Assembly: GCF_017640745.1 (NCBI RefSeq)
Contig: NZ_JAEPQA010000009.1
Span: 1 to 64,000 of the forward strand
DNA from: Nisaea sp.
GTDB lineage: Bacteria > Pseudomonadota > Alphaproteobacteria > Thalassobaculales > Thalassobaculaceae
Direction: 5' to 3'
DNA: 64,000 nucleotides
Below the pieces are notes generated by a model. The model did no database searches. It worked only from the letters and a program-made list of their open reading frames with translations, and was not told where the DNA came from. Positions 38,387 to 49,343 of the stretch are shown one piece after another (position 1 is the stretch's first letter; every line of letters starts with the position of its first letter). The position numbers were made by a program, and so were the translations under genes.

Positions 38387-38444
38387 GCGTTTCCCGAGGG
38401 TGGTTTTCCCGGCCCTGGCCGGGGCGGACTGTTAGAGGATCCGG

Positions 38445-38942
38445 GTGACGCAACAGCTGAACGAGCGCATTGCCGCAATGATCGGACCATCGGTTGAGTC
38501 GATGGGCTACGATCTCGTGCGGGTGAGCTTTACCGGCGGCAAGAAGGCCGTGCTGCAGATCATGGCAGAGCGCACCGACCGCACCCAGATGACGGTCGAC
38601 GACTGCGCCGATATCAGCCGTGCGATTTCGCTGATCCTCGATGTCGAGGACCCGATTTCCGGGGAATACAATCTCGAGGTCAGCTCGCCGGGGATCGATC
38701 GTCCTCTGGTGCGGCCGGAGGATTACGACCGTTTCAGCGGTTTCGAGGCGAAGATCGAGCTCGAGGTGCCGGTGAACGGGCGCAAGCGGTTCCGGGGCGA
38801 GGTCCTCGGGTCCGCAGAAGACGGAACCGTCGCGATCGAACAGGACGGGGAAAAGCTGAGCTTTCCCTTCGCTGCGATCCGAACGGCGAAACTGGTTTTG
38901 ACCGATGCTCTGATCGACGCTGCCGAGCGCGGCGAGATCTGA
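38445..38942 (+). CDS. rimP: RimP, 30S ribosome maturation factor
   Basis: Protein of 165 residues. It has the RimP N-terminal core (MIGPSVESMGYDLVRVSF) and the motif YNLEVSSPGIDRPL. It is needed for late assembly of the 30S subunit. The GTG at 38445 is the likely start. It opens the rimP-nusA-ylxR-infB-rbfA-truB-rpsO run, whose order is widely conserved. Confidence 0.94.
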   Translation: MTQQLNERIAAMIGPSVESMGYDLVRVSFTGGKKAVLQIMAERTDRTQMTVDDCADISRAISLILDVEDPISGEYNLEVSSPGIDRPLVRPEDYDRFSGFEAKIELEVPVNGRKRFRGEVLGSAEDGTVAIEQDGEKLSFPFAAIRTAKLVLTDALIDAAERGEI

Positions 38943-38986
38943 GGCGGTCTGGGGCAAACGGAACAAACGGCAAGAAGACGCGACCC

Positions 38987-40532
<1,546 letters not shown>

Positions 40533-40555
<23 letters not shown>

Positions 40556-41195
40556 GACCCTCGCGCTAGCCGATAGCGACCGGTCCGGCCGCGGCGACCG
40601 CAGGTGCATCGCCACCGGCGAGAGCGGCGGCCCGGAGGGCATGATCCGTTTCGTGATCGGCCCGGACGGTGACGTCGTTCCGGATCTTTCGGAAAAGCTT
40701 CCGGGCCGCGGCCTCTGGGTCACGGCGAGCCGTGATGCGCTTGCCGAGGCCAGCCGCAAGCGGGCCTTTTCCCGTGCCGCCAAGCAGAAGGTCACGGTGC
40801 GCGACGACCTCGTCGAGGCCGTCGAAGCCATGCTCGTCGCCTCGATCCAGTCGCTTATCGGACTGGCCCGGCGTGCGGGAGCGGCCATCGCGGGCCATGC
40901 CAAGGTCGAAGACGCCGTGCGCCACCACAAGGCGGTCCTGCTGATCGAAGCGGCGGACGGCGCTGCGGATGCGCGGGAGAAGATGACACGGCTTGGCGGC
41001 GGCCTCCCGGCCCTGGCCTTGCTGACCCGCGCCGAGCTCGGAGCGGCCTTCGACCGTGAGCAGACGGTGCATGCGGCCATCCTGGCGGCAGGCGACCATT
41101 CGAAGGGTCTGACGGCCCGTTTGACACGAGAATTTGCACGACTTGCAGGATTCCGGGGCGATATTTCTCGACTCGGCTTGGAAAACAACGGCTAG
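40533..41195 (+). CDS. YlxR/L7Ae fusion, RNA-binding protein
   Basis: Protein of 220 residues from the ATG at 40533, which lies inside the end of nusA. The N-terminal part (about 20-90) is DUF448/YlxR, with RCIATGE and LPGRGLWVTASRDAL. The rest resembles the L7Ae/L30e fold (LIGLARRAGAAIAGHAKVEDAV and KAVLLIEAADGA). In Firmicutes these are two separate genes in the same operon position. The function is probably RNA binding in translation or rRNA work. Overlap with nusA is 23 bases. Confidence 0.88.
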
Positions 41196-41246
41196 GGGTG
41201 TATTGAGGCCCCTGCCCGGTATCATGGAAAAGACGCGCGACCTAGA

Positions 41247-43850
41247 ATGACAACGAGCAACGAGACTGATCGCAAGAAACTGAGCCTGTCCGGACGGGGG
41301 AAACTTTCCCTCGGAAAGTCCGTCGACAAGGATCAGGTGAAGCAGAGCTTTTCCCATGGCCGGTCCAAGACTGTTCAGGTCGAGCGGCGGCGCAAGCGCG
41401 TCGGCGGTCCCGGCGGTCCTGGCGGTGCCGGTGATTCCGGAGGCCTGAGCGCGGAGGAACGGGAACGCCGTACCCGGGCACTGAAGGAAGGCCTGAAGCA
41501 GCAGGAAGCCGCGCGCGCCGAGGCGCCGGAGCCCAGCGCTGCGGCCGAACCCGCGCAGCCGGCTCCCGAAGCGGCCCCGCAGGCCGAACCGGAAGCGGCG
41601 CCGGAGCCGGTCGATCGCCGTCAGGCCGAGCTTGAGGAAATGCGCCGGATCGCTGAGGCTGAAGGCAAGGTGCGCGAAGAAGAAGCCGCGCGTCTCGCCG
41701 AAGAGGCCGCCGCGCGCGAAGCCAAGGCGCAGGCCGAACGTGCCGCCGCCCGTGCGGCGGAACCGCGGAACCAGCCCGATCGCGACCGTGGCCCGGCTGC
41801 GGCCGCGGCTCCGGCAATGCCGGACGAGGACAGTGAAGGCCGGCGCGGCAAGCGCCGCGGTGGCGGCGCCGGTGCGCCGGACCGCCGTGCGGCCCCGACT
41901 CCGAGCCGGCGCGGCGAACAGCGCCGCCGGTCCGGCAAGCTCACGGTTTCCCAGGCTCTTGACGATCGGGGCGGCGAACGCTCCCGCAGTCTTGCCTCCG
42001 TGCGCCGTGCCCGCGAGCGCGAGAAGCAGCGGATGCGCGAGGAGGGTGGCGAGCAGGCCAAGCAGGTCCGCGAAGTCGTCATTCCGGACGCGATTACCGT
42101 GCAGGAACTCGCCAACCGTATGGCGGAACGTGCGGGCGACGTCATCAAGACGCTCATGAAGATGGGCATGATGGCGACCATCACCCAGTCGATCGACAGC
42201 GATACCGCCGAGCTCGTGGTGGCCGAATTCGGCCACAAGGCGAAGCGCGTCTCGGAATCCGACGTCGAGCTGCAGCTCCAGGTCAAGGACGACGCTCCGG
42301 AAGACCTGAAGCCGCGTGCGCCGGTCGTGACCGTCATGGGCCACGTCGACCACGGCAAGACCTCGCTTCTGGACGCGCTCCGGCGCTCCGACGTGGCGGC
42401 GGGCGAAGCCGGCGGCATCACCCAGCATATCGGCGCCTATCAGGTGACCGTGCCCTCCGGTGCGAAGATCACCTTCCTTGACACGCCGGGCCACGAGGCC
42501 TTCACCGAGATGCGGGCGCGCGGTGCAAATGTCACCGACATCGTCGTGCTCGTCGTCGCGGCCGACGACGGCATCATGGCGCAGACCGTGGAAGCCATCC
42601 GGCATGCCAAGGCGGCCGGCTGTCCGATCATCGTCGCGGTCAACAAGTGCGACCTTCCGGACGCCGATCCGAACCGGGTCCGCCAGGAACTGCTGCAGCA
42701 CGAGATCGTGGTCGAGGAAATGGGCGGCGACGTGCTTGCCGTCGACGTCTCGGCGAAAACCAAGCAGGGCCTCGACAAGCTTGAGGAGGCGATCCTCCTG
42801 CAGGCCGAACTGCTCGAGGTCAAGGCCAATCCCGACCGTCGTGCCGAAGGCGCGGTGGTCGAGGCGAAGATGGAAAAGGGCCGCGGCAGCGTCGCGACCG
42901 TGCTCATCACCAAGGGCACCCTCAATGTCGGCGACATCTTCGTTGCCGGTGCCGAATGGGGCCGCGTCCGCGCGCTGCTGGACGACCATGGCCAGCGCAT
43001 CCAGAGCGCCGGTCCCAGCATGCCGGTCGAGGTTCTCGGCTTGCAGGGCACGCCGGTCGCGGGTGACGAGTTCGGCGTGGTCGAGACCGAGGGCCAGGCC
43101 CGCGAGATCGCGGAATATCGTCAGCGCGTGCTGCGCGAGAAGTCGGCCGTGGCCGGCGCCCGCGGTTCCGTCGAGCAGATGCTGTCCGCTATCGCAGCGG
43201 GCCAGGCCGAAGAGCTGCCCGTGGTCATCAAGACCGACGTGCACGGCTCGCTTGAAGCGATCCGGTCGACCCTGGAGAAGATCTCCAACGACCAGGTTGC
43301 GGTGCGGATCCTCCACGGTGCCGTCGGCGGCATCAGCGAGTCCGACGTGAGCCTGGCCAAGGCCTCCGGCGCGCTGATCATTGGCTTCAACGTCCGTGCG
43401 GTCCCGCAGGCGCGGGATCTGGCGGCGCAGGAAGGCCTCGAGATCCGCTATTACTCGATCATCTACGAGTTGATTGACGACATCAAAGCGGCGCTCACCG
43501 GCATGCTGTCCCCGGACCTCAAGGAAGAGTTCCTCGGCAATGCGGAAATCCGCGAAGTCTTCAACATCACCAAGGTCGGCAAGGTCGGTGGTTGCATGGT
43601 CACCGAAGGCCTGCTCCGTCGTGCCGCCAAGGTCCGTCTGCTGCGCGACAACGTGGTGATCCACGAAGGCACGCTGAAGACCCTGAAGCGCTTCAAGGAC
43701 GAAGTGAAGGAAGTTCGCGAGGGGTACGAATGCGGTGCCGCGTTCGAGAACTACAACGATATCCAGGTCGGCGATTTCATCGAGTGCTTTGAGGTGAAGG
43801 AAGTCGCGCGCAGCCTGGAATCGGTCCAGCAGGCCAGCACCTCGTCCTGA
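41247..43850 (+). CDS. infB: InfB, translation initiation factor IF-2
   Basis: Protein of 867 residues. The N-terminal 250 residues are rich in Ala, Glu, Pro and Arg, of coiled and disordered character. The IF2_N domain follows ([22 protein letters not shown]). The GTPase has G1 GHVDHGKT at 365-372, G3 DTPGHEAF and G4 NKCDLPD, then domains II to IV. It places fMet-tRNA in the ribosomal P site. An open frame of 1101 codons runs antisense across this gene and its neighbours, but it is a codon-bias artefact. Confidence 0.97.
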   Translation: MTTSNETDRKKLSLSGRGKLSLGKSVDKDQVKQSFSHGRSKTVQVERRRKRVGGPGGPGGAGDSGGLSAEERERRTRALKEGLKQQEAARAEAPEPSAAAEPAQPAPEAAPQAEPEAAPEPVDRRQAELEEMRRIAEAEGKVREEEAARLAEEAAAREAKAQAERAAARAAEPRNQPDRDRGPAAAAAPAMPDEDSEGRRGKRRGGGAGAPDRRAAPTPSRRGEQRRRSGKLTVSQALDDRGGERSRSLASVRRAREREKQRMREEGGEQAKQVREVVIPDAITVQELANRMAERAGDVIKTLMKMGMMATITQSIDSDTAELVVAEFGHKAKRVSESDVELQLQVKDDAPEDLKPRAPVVTVMGHVDHGKTSLLDALRRSDVAAGEAGGITQHIGAYQVTVPSGAKITFLDTPGHEAFTEMRARGANVTDIVVLVVAADDGIMAQTVEAIRHAKAAGCPIIVAVNKCDLPDADPNRVRQELLQHEIVVEEMGGDVLAVDVSAKTKQGLDKLEEAILLQAELLEVKANPDRRAEGAVVEAKMEKGRGSVATVLITKGTLNVGDIFVAGAEWGRVRALLDDHGQRIQSAGPSMPVEVLGLQGTPVAGDEFGVVETEGQAREIAEYRQRVLREKSAVAGARGSVEQMLSAIAAGQAEELPVVIKTDVHGSLEAIRSTLEKISNDQVAVRILHGAVGGISESDVSLAKASGALIIGFNVRAVPQARDLAAQEGLEIRYYSIIYELIDDIKAALTGMLSPDLKEEFLGNAEIREVFNITKVGKVGGCMVTEGLLRRAAKVRLLRDNVVIHEGTLKTLKRFKDEVKEVREGYECGAAFENYNDIQVGDFIECFEVKEVARSLESVQQASTSS

Positions 43851-43893
43851 GCGGCGGGGTTTGACTGTCACACAGACTGACGGGAGCTAGAAA

Positions 43894-44334
43894 GTGGTTG
43901 GATCGCACCCTGAGAAGGCAGGGCGGCGCGGTCGCGCGCCGTCCCAGCGCCAGTTGCGCGTGGGCGAGGAAGTGCGTCATGTGCTTGCCGGCGTGTTCCA
44001 GCGTGGTGAATTGCATGACCCGGAGCTCGATGGAGTCTCGATCACGGTAAGCGAGGTCTCGGTCAGCCCCGACCTGCGCAACGCCACGGTCTTCGTCATG
44101 CCGCTCGGCGGCGCCCATGCCGACGACGTGCTCGCCGGCCTGAAAAGGGCGGCGCCGTTCCTGCGCACAATGCTGGCGAAGCAGATGACCCTGCGCACCG
44201 TTCCGCGGATGCGCTTCATCATCGACACGGCATTCGAGACCGCCAGCCGGATCAACGAGATGTTCCAGGATCCGGTGGTGCGCGCCGATCTCGAAAAGCA
44301 CGATGACGAGGAAGAGGGCGGCAATGGCGCGTAG
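43894..44334 (+). CDS. rbfA: RbfA, ribosome-binding factor A
   Basis: Protein of 146 residues. The KH-like fold shows as RQLRVGEEVRHVLAGVFQRGE, ITVSEVSVSPDLRNATVFV and LRTVPRMRFIIDTAFE. It binds the 30S subunit for 16S rRNA 5' end maturation and cold adaptation. The start is GTG at 43894 after GGGAGC. It ends 11 bases into truB. Confidence 0.93.
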   Translation: MVGSHPEKAGRRGRAPSQRQLRVGEEVRHVLAGVFQRGELHDPELDGVSITVSEVSVSPDLRNATVFVMPLGGAHADDVLAGLKRAAPFLRTMLAKQMTLRTVPRMRFIIDTAFETASRINEMFQDPVVRADLEKHDDEEEGGNGA

Positions 44335-45250
44335 GAAACGCGGCAATCCGGTCAATGGCTGGGTGATCCTCGACAAGCCGTCGGGCGTCACCTCGACCCA
44401 GGCGGTTTCCGCCGTGCGCCGCGTGTTCGACGCGCAGAAGGCGGGTCATGCCGGGACGCTCGATCCGCTGGCCACCGGGATCCTGCCGATCGCCCTCGGC
44501 GAGGCGACCAAGACCGTCCCCTATGTGATGGATGCGTCGAAGGAATATACCTTCGAGGTGACCTGGGGCGAGGAACGCTCGACCGACGATCTCGAGGGCG
44601 AGGTGACCGGGACCTCCGAGGTGCGCCCGGACGAGGCCGCGATCGAGGCCGCGTTGCCGGCTTTCATCGGGACGATCACCCAGGTTCCGCCGAAATTTTC
44701 CGCCGTGAAGATCCAGGGCCAGCGGGCCTACGATCTCGCGCGCAACGAGGAGCCGGTCGAGCTCTCGCCGCGCGAGGTGCGGATCGATTTCTTCGACCTG
44801 GTCGAGATGCGCGGCGCCGACCGCGCGCTGTTCCGGGTCGGCTCCGGCAAGGGTGCTTACATGCGCAGCCTCGCCCGCGATATCGCGCGCGCGACGGGAA
44901 CGCTCGGGCATATTTCGATGCTCCGGCGGCACCGGGTCGGCCCGTTCCTCGAAAAAGATGCGATTTCTCTGGATTCCTTGAAAGCTTTGGATCATAGTCC
45001 CGCCGCTTTCGAGCACCTATTGCCGGTGGAAACGGCGCTGGACGGCATCCCGGCGCTCACTCTGGCCGGTGCAGAGGCAAATAAGCTCAGATGCGGTCAG
45101 TCCGTCCCGGTCTTCCGGGCTATGGACCTCGACCGTTTCGGAGATCTCCGGGAAGGCGACCTCATGTACGCCGTTTCCGGGGGCAGCCCGGTCGCGATCG
45201 GACGGATCGACGGCGGCTGTATTTGCCCCATGCGCGTACTCAACCTTTGA
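44324..45250 (+). CDS. truB: TruB, tRNA pseudouridine-55 synthase
   Basis: Protein of 308 residues. It has GWVILDKPSGVTSTQAV, then the catalytic Asp loop GHAGTLDPLATGILPIALGEATK. It converts U55 of the T-loop in tRNAs. The ATG at 44324 has the ribosome site AAGAGGGCGG and overlaps the rbfA end; an earlier in-frame start at 44303 lacks one. rpsO follows after 14 bases. Confidence 0.95.
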   Translation: MARRKRGNPVNGWVILDKPSGVTSTQAVSAVRRVFDAQKAGHAGTLDPLATGILPIALGEATKTVPYVMDASKEYTFEVTWGEERSTDDLEGEVTGTSEVRPDEAAIEAALPAFIGTITQVPPKFSAVKIQGQRAYDLARNEEPVELSPREVRIDFFDLVEMRGADRALFRVGSGKGAYMRSLARDIARATGTLGHISMLRRHRVGPFLEKDAISLDSLKALDHSPAAFEHLLPVETALDGIPALTLAGAEANKLRCGQSVPVFRAMDLDRFGDLREGDLMYAVSGGSPVAIGRIDGGCICPMRVLNL

Positions 45251-45264
45251 CCTAGGAGTATCCG

Positions 45265-45534
45265 ATGTCGATTACGCAAGAGCGCAAGACCGAGCTCATC
45301 CAGAAGTTCGGCCGCGAAAAGGGCGACACCGGTTCGCCGGAAGTTCAGGTTGCGATCCTCACCGAGCGCATCGTGAACCTCACCGAACACCTGAAGACCC
45401 ACAAGAAGGACTTCCACTCCCGCCGTGGGCTTCTGATCATGGTCGGCCAGCGCCGCCGCATGCTCGACTATCTGAAGTCGAAGAGCGTCGAGCGCTATCA
45501 GACCATCGTCTCCGAACTGGGCCTGCGCCGCTAA
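45265..45534 (+). CDS. rpsO: Ribosomal protein S15
   Basis: Protein of 89 residues, the universal S15 length. Typical parts are [38 protein letters not shown] and RRRMLDYLK. It binds 16S rRNA early in 30S assembly. The ATG follows CTAGGAG. A hairpin terminator lies 33 bases after the stop, before pnp, as in many bacteria where rpsO and pnp are partly co-transcribed. Confidence 0.97.
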   Translation: MSITQERKTELIQKFGREKGDTGSPEVQVAILTERIVNLTEHLKTHKKDFHSRRGLLIMVGQRRRMLDYLKSKSVERYQTIVSELGLRR

Positions 45535-45912
45535 TCCGTGCCGCAGGACTAAGGAACAGGACCGCACCCGCCCCGCGATTGTCGTGGGGCGGTTTGCGTT
45601 TCTGCAGGGCTTTGATGGACCGCCGTTATCGGGCGCCGTGATTGGCATTTGACGCCCCCGGCGATCCATGCGATTGAAGGCCCGCTCAATAGAGGAAAAA
45701 CCGAAGAACCGCACCGATATCGACACCGAGAAATATGAGCCGGGTGTCACCTCGTTCGAACTGTATTCGGTGACCGAGGGCCTCCCGGACCGTTCTCCCG
45801 CGCCAGACGAGGCGCTGCGTTTGAAGAACCGTCCCGGACAGCTCCCTCCCACGCGAATCAGCAAATCGACCGAGGCTCGGAACCGAGCGGTTCAGCTTTG
45901 AAGGAAAGCTGA
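45535..45912. other. rpsO-pnp intergenic region
   Basis: These 378 bases hold the rpsO terminator at the start and two adjacent hairpins just before pnp at the end. A 77-codon frame at 45668-45901 lacks a ribosome site and recognisable sequence, and I do not call it. A pnp promoter is expected between about 45640 and 45800; TTGACG at about 45649 is a possible -35, but no good -10 follows. Confidence 0.5.
45568..45599 (+). terminator. Terminator after rpsO
   Basis: CCGCCCCGCG (45568-45577) pairs with 45583-45592 over a 5-base loop, with one G-T pair, followed by TTTGCGTTT. It should end most transcripts of the rimP-rpsO operon and leave pnp partly to its own promoter. Confidence 0.7.
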
Positions 45913-45913
45913 A
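45875..45913 (+). promoter_or_regulatory. Two hairpins over the pnp ribosome-binding site
   Basis: First: GCTCGG (45875-45880), AA, CCGAGC (45883-45888). Second: TTCAGCTTT (45891-45899), loop GAAGG (45900-45904), AAAGCTGAA (45905-45913), a perfect 9-bp stem. The loop carries the Shine-Dalgarno core and the last stem base is the A of the pnp ATG. This would control translation or RNase III processing of the leader, as known for E. coli pnp autoregulation. Confidence 0.6.
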
Positions 45914-48030
45914 TGTTTCAGATCTACAAGAAAGAAATCGACTGGGGCGGGCGCAAGCTGACGCTCGAAACCGGCAAGATCGCCCGCCAGGCCGACGGCG
46001 CCGTCATGGCGACGCTTGGCGAGACCACCGTGCTCTGCACCGCCGTCTACGCGCGCCAGCCGAAGCCGGGTGTCGATTTCTTCCCGCTGACCGTGAACTA
46101 CCAGGAAAAGACCTTTGCCGCCGGCAAGATCCCTGGTGGTTTCTTCAAGCGCGAAGGCCGCCCGACCGAAAAGGAAGTGCTGACCTCGCGCCTCATCGAC
46201 CGCCCGATCCGTCCGCTCTTCGTCAAGGGCTTCAAGAACGAGACGCAGGTCGTCTGCACCGTTCTGTCGCATGACCTCGAGAACGATCCGGACGTCGTCG
46301 CCATGATCGGCGCCTCCGCCGCCCTGACCATTTCCGGCGTGCCGTTCCTCGGCCCGATCGCGGCCTGCCGTGTCGGCTACAAGAATGGCGAATACATCCT
46401 GAACCCGCGCCAGAGCGAGCTGCCGGACTCCGAGCTCGATCTGGTCCTCGCGGGCACCCAGGAAGGCGTGCTCATGGTCGAATCCATGGCCTCCGAGCTG
46501 TCCGAGGAAGTGATGCTCGGCGCCGTGACCTTCGGCCACAAGGCATTCCAGCCGGTGATCGATGCGATCATCGATCTGGCCGAAGCCTGTGCCAAGGAAC
46601 CGATGGAAATGGCGGGCGAGAGCGAAGATGTCGCCCGCGTCCGTGACGCTCTGAAGGCCGGCATCTCCGCCGACATGACCGAGGCCTATGCCGAGCCGAA
46701 CAAGACCCAGCGTCAGGCCAATGTCGCCGCCGTCCGCGAGAAGGGCATCGCCCTCTTCGAGGAAGATGCGGACAAGGAAATCGCCAAGAGCCTGATGAAG
46801 GAAGTCGAGGCCGACGTCGTGCGCGGCGCGATTCTGAAGACCGGCCAGCGGATCGACGGCCGCGACACCAAGACGGTGCGCCCGATCGTCTCCGAGGTCG
46901 GCATTCTGCCGCGCGCCCACGGCTCCGCGCTGTTCACCCGCGGTGAGACCCAGGCGCTGGCCGTGGCCACCCTCGGCACCGGTCAGGACGAGCAGATCAT
47001 CGACGCGCTCGAAGGCGAATACCGCGAGCACTTCATGCTGCATTACAACTTCCCGCCCTACTCGGTCGGTGAAGCGGGCCGCATGGGCTCCCCGGGGCGC
47101 CGCGAAATCGGCCATGGCAAGCTCGCCTGGCGCGCCGTGCGGCCGCTGCTGCCGTCCAAGGAAGCCTTCCCCTACACCATCCGGGTCGTCTCCGAGGTCA
47201 CCGAGTCCAACGGCTCCTCCTCGATGGCGACCGTCTGCGGCACCTCGCTGTCGCTGATGGATGCGGGCGTTCCGCTGAGCGCGCCGGTGGCCGGTATCGC
47301 CATGGGCCTGATCAAGGAAGGCGACGAGTTCGCGGTGCTCTCCGACATTCTCGGCGACGAGGATCATCTCGGCGACATGGACTTCAAGGTCGCCGGTACG
47401 GAGAAGGGCGTTACCTCCCTGCAGATGGATATCAAGATCACCTCGATCACCGAGGAGATCATGAAGATCGCGCTGGATCAGGCTCGTGACGGCCGCAAGC
47501 ACATCCTCGGCGAGATGGCCAAGGCCCTGACGACCTCCCGTGAGGGCGTCTCCGAGAATGCGCCGCGCATCACCACCATCACGGTCCCGACCGACAAGAT
47601 CCGCGAGATCATCGGCCCGGGCGGCAAGATGATCCGTGAGATCTGCGAGACCACCGGCGCCAAGATCGACATCGACGACGACGGCACCGTGAAGGTCGCG
47701 GCGGTCGATACCGCCTCCACCGAAGCGGCGCTCGAGCGGATCCGCTACATCGTCGCGGAGCCGGAGATCGGCGTGATCTATAACGGCAAGGTCGTGAAGA
47801 CCGTTGATTTCGGCGCCTTCGTGAACTTCCTCGGTGCCAAGGACGGCCTCGTCCATATCAGCGAGCTGAAGAACGAGCGCGTCGGCAAGACCACCGACGT
47901 GGTGAATGTCGGCGACCAGGTGAAGGTCAAGGTCATCGGTTTCGACGACCGCGGCAAGGTCAAGCTGTCGATGAAGGTCGTCGACCAGGAGACCGGCGAA
48001 GACCTCTCCGAGAAGCCGGCCGAGGAATAA
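45913..48030 (+). CDS. pnp: PNPase, polyribonucleotide nucleotidyltransferase
   Basis: Protein of 705 residues. Two RNase PH domains (about 1-220 and 305-540), a KH domain near 555-610 ([25 protein letters not shown]) and an S1 domain near 620-690 ([19 protein letters not shown]-like). It degrades RNA from the 3' end with phosphate, releasing nucleoside diphosphates, usually with RNase E. The ribosome site AAGGA sits in the loop of a hairpin that also covers the ATG. A glycerophosphodiesterase gene follows after 5 bases. Confidence 0.97.
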   Translation: MFQIYKKEIDWGGRKLTLETGKIARQADGAVMATLGETTVLCTAVYARQPKPGVDFFPLTVNYQEKTFAAGKIPGGFFKREGRPTEKEVLTSRLIDRPIRPLFVKGFKNETQVVCTVLSHDLENDPDVVAMIGASAALTISGVPFLGPIAACRVGYKNGEYILNPRQSELPDSELDLVLAGTQEGVLMVESMASELSEEVMLGAVTFGHKAFQPVIDAIIDLAEACAKEPMEMAGESEDVARVRDALKAGISADMTEAYAEPNKTQRQANVAAVREKGIALFEEDADKEIAKSLMKEVEADVVRGAILKTGQRIDGRDTKTVRPIVSEVGILPRAHGSALFTRGETQALAVATLGTGQDEQIIDALEGEYREHFMLHYNFPPYSVGEAGRMGSPGRREIGHGKLAWRAVRPLLPSKEAFPYTIRVVSEVTESNGSSSMATVCGTSLSLMDAGVPLSAPVAGIAMGLIKEGDEFAVLSDILGDEDHLGDMDFKVAGTEKGVTSLQMDIKITSITEEIMKIALDQARDGRKHILGEMAKALTTSREGVSENAPRITTITVPTDKIREIIGPGGKMIREICETTGAKIDIDDDGTVKVAAVDTASTEAALERIRYIVAEPEIGVIYNGKVVKTVDFGAFVNFLGAKDGLVHISELKNERVGKTTDVVNVGDQVKVKVIGFDDRGKVKLSMKVVDQETGEDLSEKPAEE

Positions 48031-48035
48031 ACACC

Positions 48036-48770
48036 ATGGGTCTGCGGCTATCCCGTGTGATCGGACATCGCGGGGTGGCCGCTACGGCGCCCGAGAATAC
48101 ATTGACCGGCTTCCGCCTTGCGGCGGAGGCCGGTTTTTCGTGGGTGGAGTTCGATGTCATGCTGAGCGCGGACGAGGTTCCGATGCTGCATCATGACGAG
48201 AAACTGGGCCGCACCAACGATGGCCGCGGCCGGTTCTGCGAGCAGGACGCCGAGGCCCTCAAGAGGCTCGATGCGGGCGCTTGGTTCGCGCCTGATTTCG
48301 CCGGCGAACGGATTCCCGGCTTCGCCGACGCAATCGCCTGCTGCCGGGCCCTTGGCCTTGCGATGAATGTCGAGATCAAGCCGGCGAAAGGACACGCGAT
48401 CCGGACTGCGGAAGTGGTCTCGGAGACGCTGAACGCGCTCTGCCCGGATCTGACGGACCGGATCGTGGTCTCGAGTTTCGAGCGGGACTGTCTGGAAGTG
48501 GCCAAAGAAAAAGCCCCGGATTTTCATCGGGGCTATCTCTGTGAGCGTCTGGCAGACGGGTGGCGGCAAGCCGCCGAAGATCTTGGATGTGTTTCGGTCC
48601 ATCCGAACCATCGCCCGCTTACCGAGGCGGCTGTCGCCGCGATCCGGGATGCGGGCTTCAGAACCCTGACTTATACCGTGAACGATCCGCTGCGCGCCGC
48701 GACCTTGATCGCGTGGGGCGTGGATGCGGTCATCACCGACGAACCTTCCCTGGTGGCCGCGCTCGCCTGA
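48036..48770 (+). CDS. ugpQ: Glycerophosphodiester phosphodiesterase
   Basis: Protein of 244 residues. GDPD motifs are VIGHRGVAATAPENT at the start, FVEFDV-like WVEFDVMLSADEVPMLHHDEKLGRT, and NVEIKP. It splits glycerophosphodiesters to glycerol-3-phosphate and an alcohol. No signal peptide is visible, so it works in the cytoplasm like UgpQ. It lies 5 bases after pnp. Its last 100 bases overlap the end of a ribbon-helix-helix gene on the other strand. Confidence 0.93.
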   Translation: MGLRLSRVIGHRGVAATAPENTLTGFRLAAEAGFSWVEFDVMLSADEVPMLHHDEKLGRTNDGRGRFCEQDAEALKRLDAGAWFAPDFAGERIPGFADAIACCRALGLAMNVEIKPAKGHAIRTAEVVSETLNALCPDLTDRIVVSSFERDCLEVAKEKAPDFHRGYLCERLADGWRQAAEDLGCVSVHPNHRPLTEAAVAAIRDAGFRTLTYTVNDPLRAATLIAWGVDAVITDEPSLVAALA

Positions 48771-49090
48771 GCCGCTCGGCCGGCGTTCATCCGCGCCAGG
48801 TCACGCCAGTATCCCAGCATGAAAACCCGCATCGCGGACGGAACCGAGCTGTCGCCGCGGGTCCGGTCGATTTCATTGATCAGCGCCTTGACGTCATAGC
48901 CGAGCCGCTTCGACACCATGTCGAACATGTCCCACTCTTCCGGATGAAGGCAGATGCTCGTCCGCCGGTTCTCCAGACGGAAGTGACGGCGGACCATGCG
49001 GCTCGCGTCGTTATCTCCGTCTTCTACCGTCTTCAGGGCCGAATTGAATATGTCTTTACCCTGTCCTGACGGTTTGAAGCTGTCTGCCAT
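48671..49090 (-). CDS. Ribbon-helix-helix domain protein
   Basis: Protein of 139 residues. Residues about 34-105 match the RHH_4 type: RRHFRLENRRTSICLHPEEW, then a helical part with VKALINEIDRTRG and AMRVFMLGYWRDL. Such proteins bind DNA as dimers through the RTSI strand. The C-terminal 35 residues look disordered and are encoded in the 100-bp overlap with ugpQ. The ATG at 49090 follows TGGAG. An 18-bp palindrome lies 41 bases upstream. It is divergent from an HTH/PAS-like gene with the same palindrome in its promoter. Confidence 0.75.
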   Translation of the reverse strand: MADSFKPSGQGKDIFNSALKTVEDGDNDASRMVRRHFRLENRRTSICLHPEEWDMFDMVSKRLGYDVKALINEIDRTRGDSSVPSAMRVFMLGYWRDLARMNAGRAAQASAATREGSSVMTASTPHAIKVAARSGSFTV

Positions 49091-49124
49091 GAGGTGTCTC
49101 CAGTAAGTAGGGCATTCATGAGCG

Positions 49125-49155
49125 TCACTATTCCCAGAAAAATGGGAAAGCGCAA
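49125..49155 (-). promoter_or_regulatory. Putative promoter of the RHH gene containing operator O1
   Basis: On the minus strand TTGCGC (49150-49155) precedes, and TAGTGA (49125-49130) directly follows, the palindrome at 49131-49148. Spacing between the hexamers is 19 bases, or 17 if AATAGT is taken as the -10. Both hexamers are weak, as expected of a regulated promoter. Confidence 0.35.
49131..49148. promoter_or_regulatory. Operator O1, 18-bp palindrome
   Basis: TTCCCA, GAAAAA, TGGGAA: 6-bp inverted arms around an A-rich centre. It is identical over all 18 bases to the copy at 49314-49331. It sits in the core promoter of the ribbon-helix-helix gene. Confidence 0.7.
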
Positions 49156-49290
49156 GCGTAAATTGTTTGGCCTACGCGTCTAGCGTGTTGATTTTGCATA
49201 CTTATGTACACAAAAAGAATCTAACCTATTGGTTTTACGGAATAAAAAATTTCCTATCGATTTCGCTCAATTTCGAGCTCTGGTAAAAAA

Positions 49291-49308
49291 TTCCCAAAAA
49301 AATGGAAA
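49291..49308. promoter_or_regulatory. Operator O2, degenerate copy
   Basis: TTCCCA, AAAAAA, TGGAAA: two differences from O1 and O3, one of them in the right arm. It lies 5 bases before O3, with 23 bp between centres, about two helix turns, which would allow cooperative binding. Confidence 0.6.
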
Positions 49309-49337
49309 TTGCATTCCCAGAAAAATGGGAATAGACT
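49309..49337 (+). promoter_or_regulatory. Putative promoter of the HTH/PAS-like gene (leaderless mRNA predicted)
   Basis: TTGCAT (49309-49314) and TAGACT (49332-49337) are 17 bases apart, the spacer being almost exactly O3. The ATG at 49344 is six bases after the -10, where transcription would begin, and no ribosome site precedes it. Confidence 0.4.
49314..49331. promoter_or_regulatory. Operator O3, 18-bp palindrome
   Basis: Identical to O1. It ends 12 bases before the ATG of the HTH/PAS-like gene, directly against a -10-like hexamer. Confidence 0.7.
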
Positions 49338-49343
49338 TGGTAT

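Noticed and set aside
40566-43871. A 1101-codon antisense open frame across ylxR and infB
   Set aside because: It mirrors strongly biased GC-rich codons of infB. The translation is rich in Arg, Asp, His and Leu with no recognisable domain, and the plus-strand genes are certain.
43851-43893. CTGTCAC near 43867 as a Pho box for rbfA
   Set aside because: Only one heptamer is good; the next lies at 12 rather than 11 bp, and the site is within a housekeeping operon.
45668-45901. A 77-codon frame between rpsO and pnp
   Set aside because: No ribosome site, no recognised sequence, and it runs into the pnp leader hairpins.
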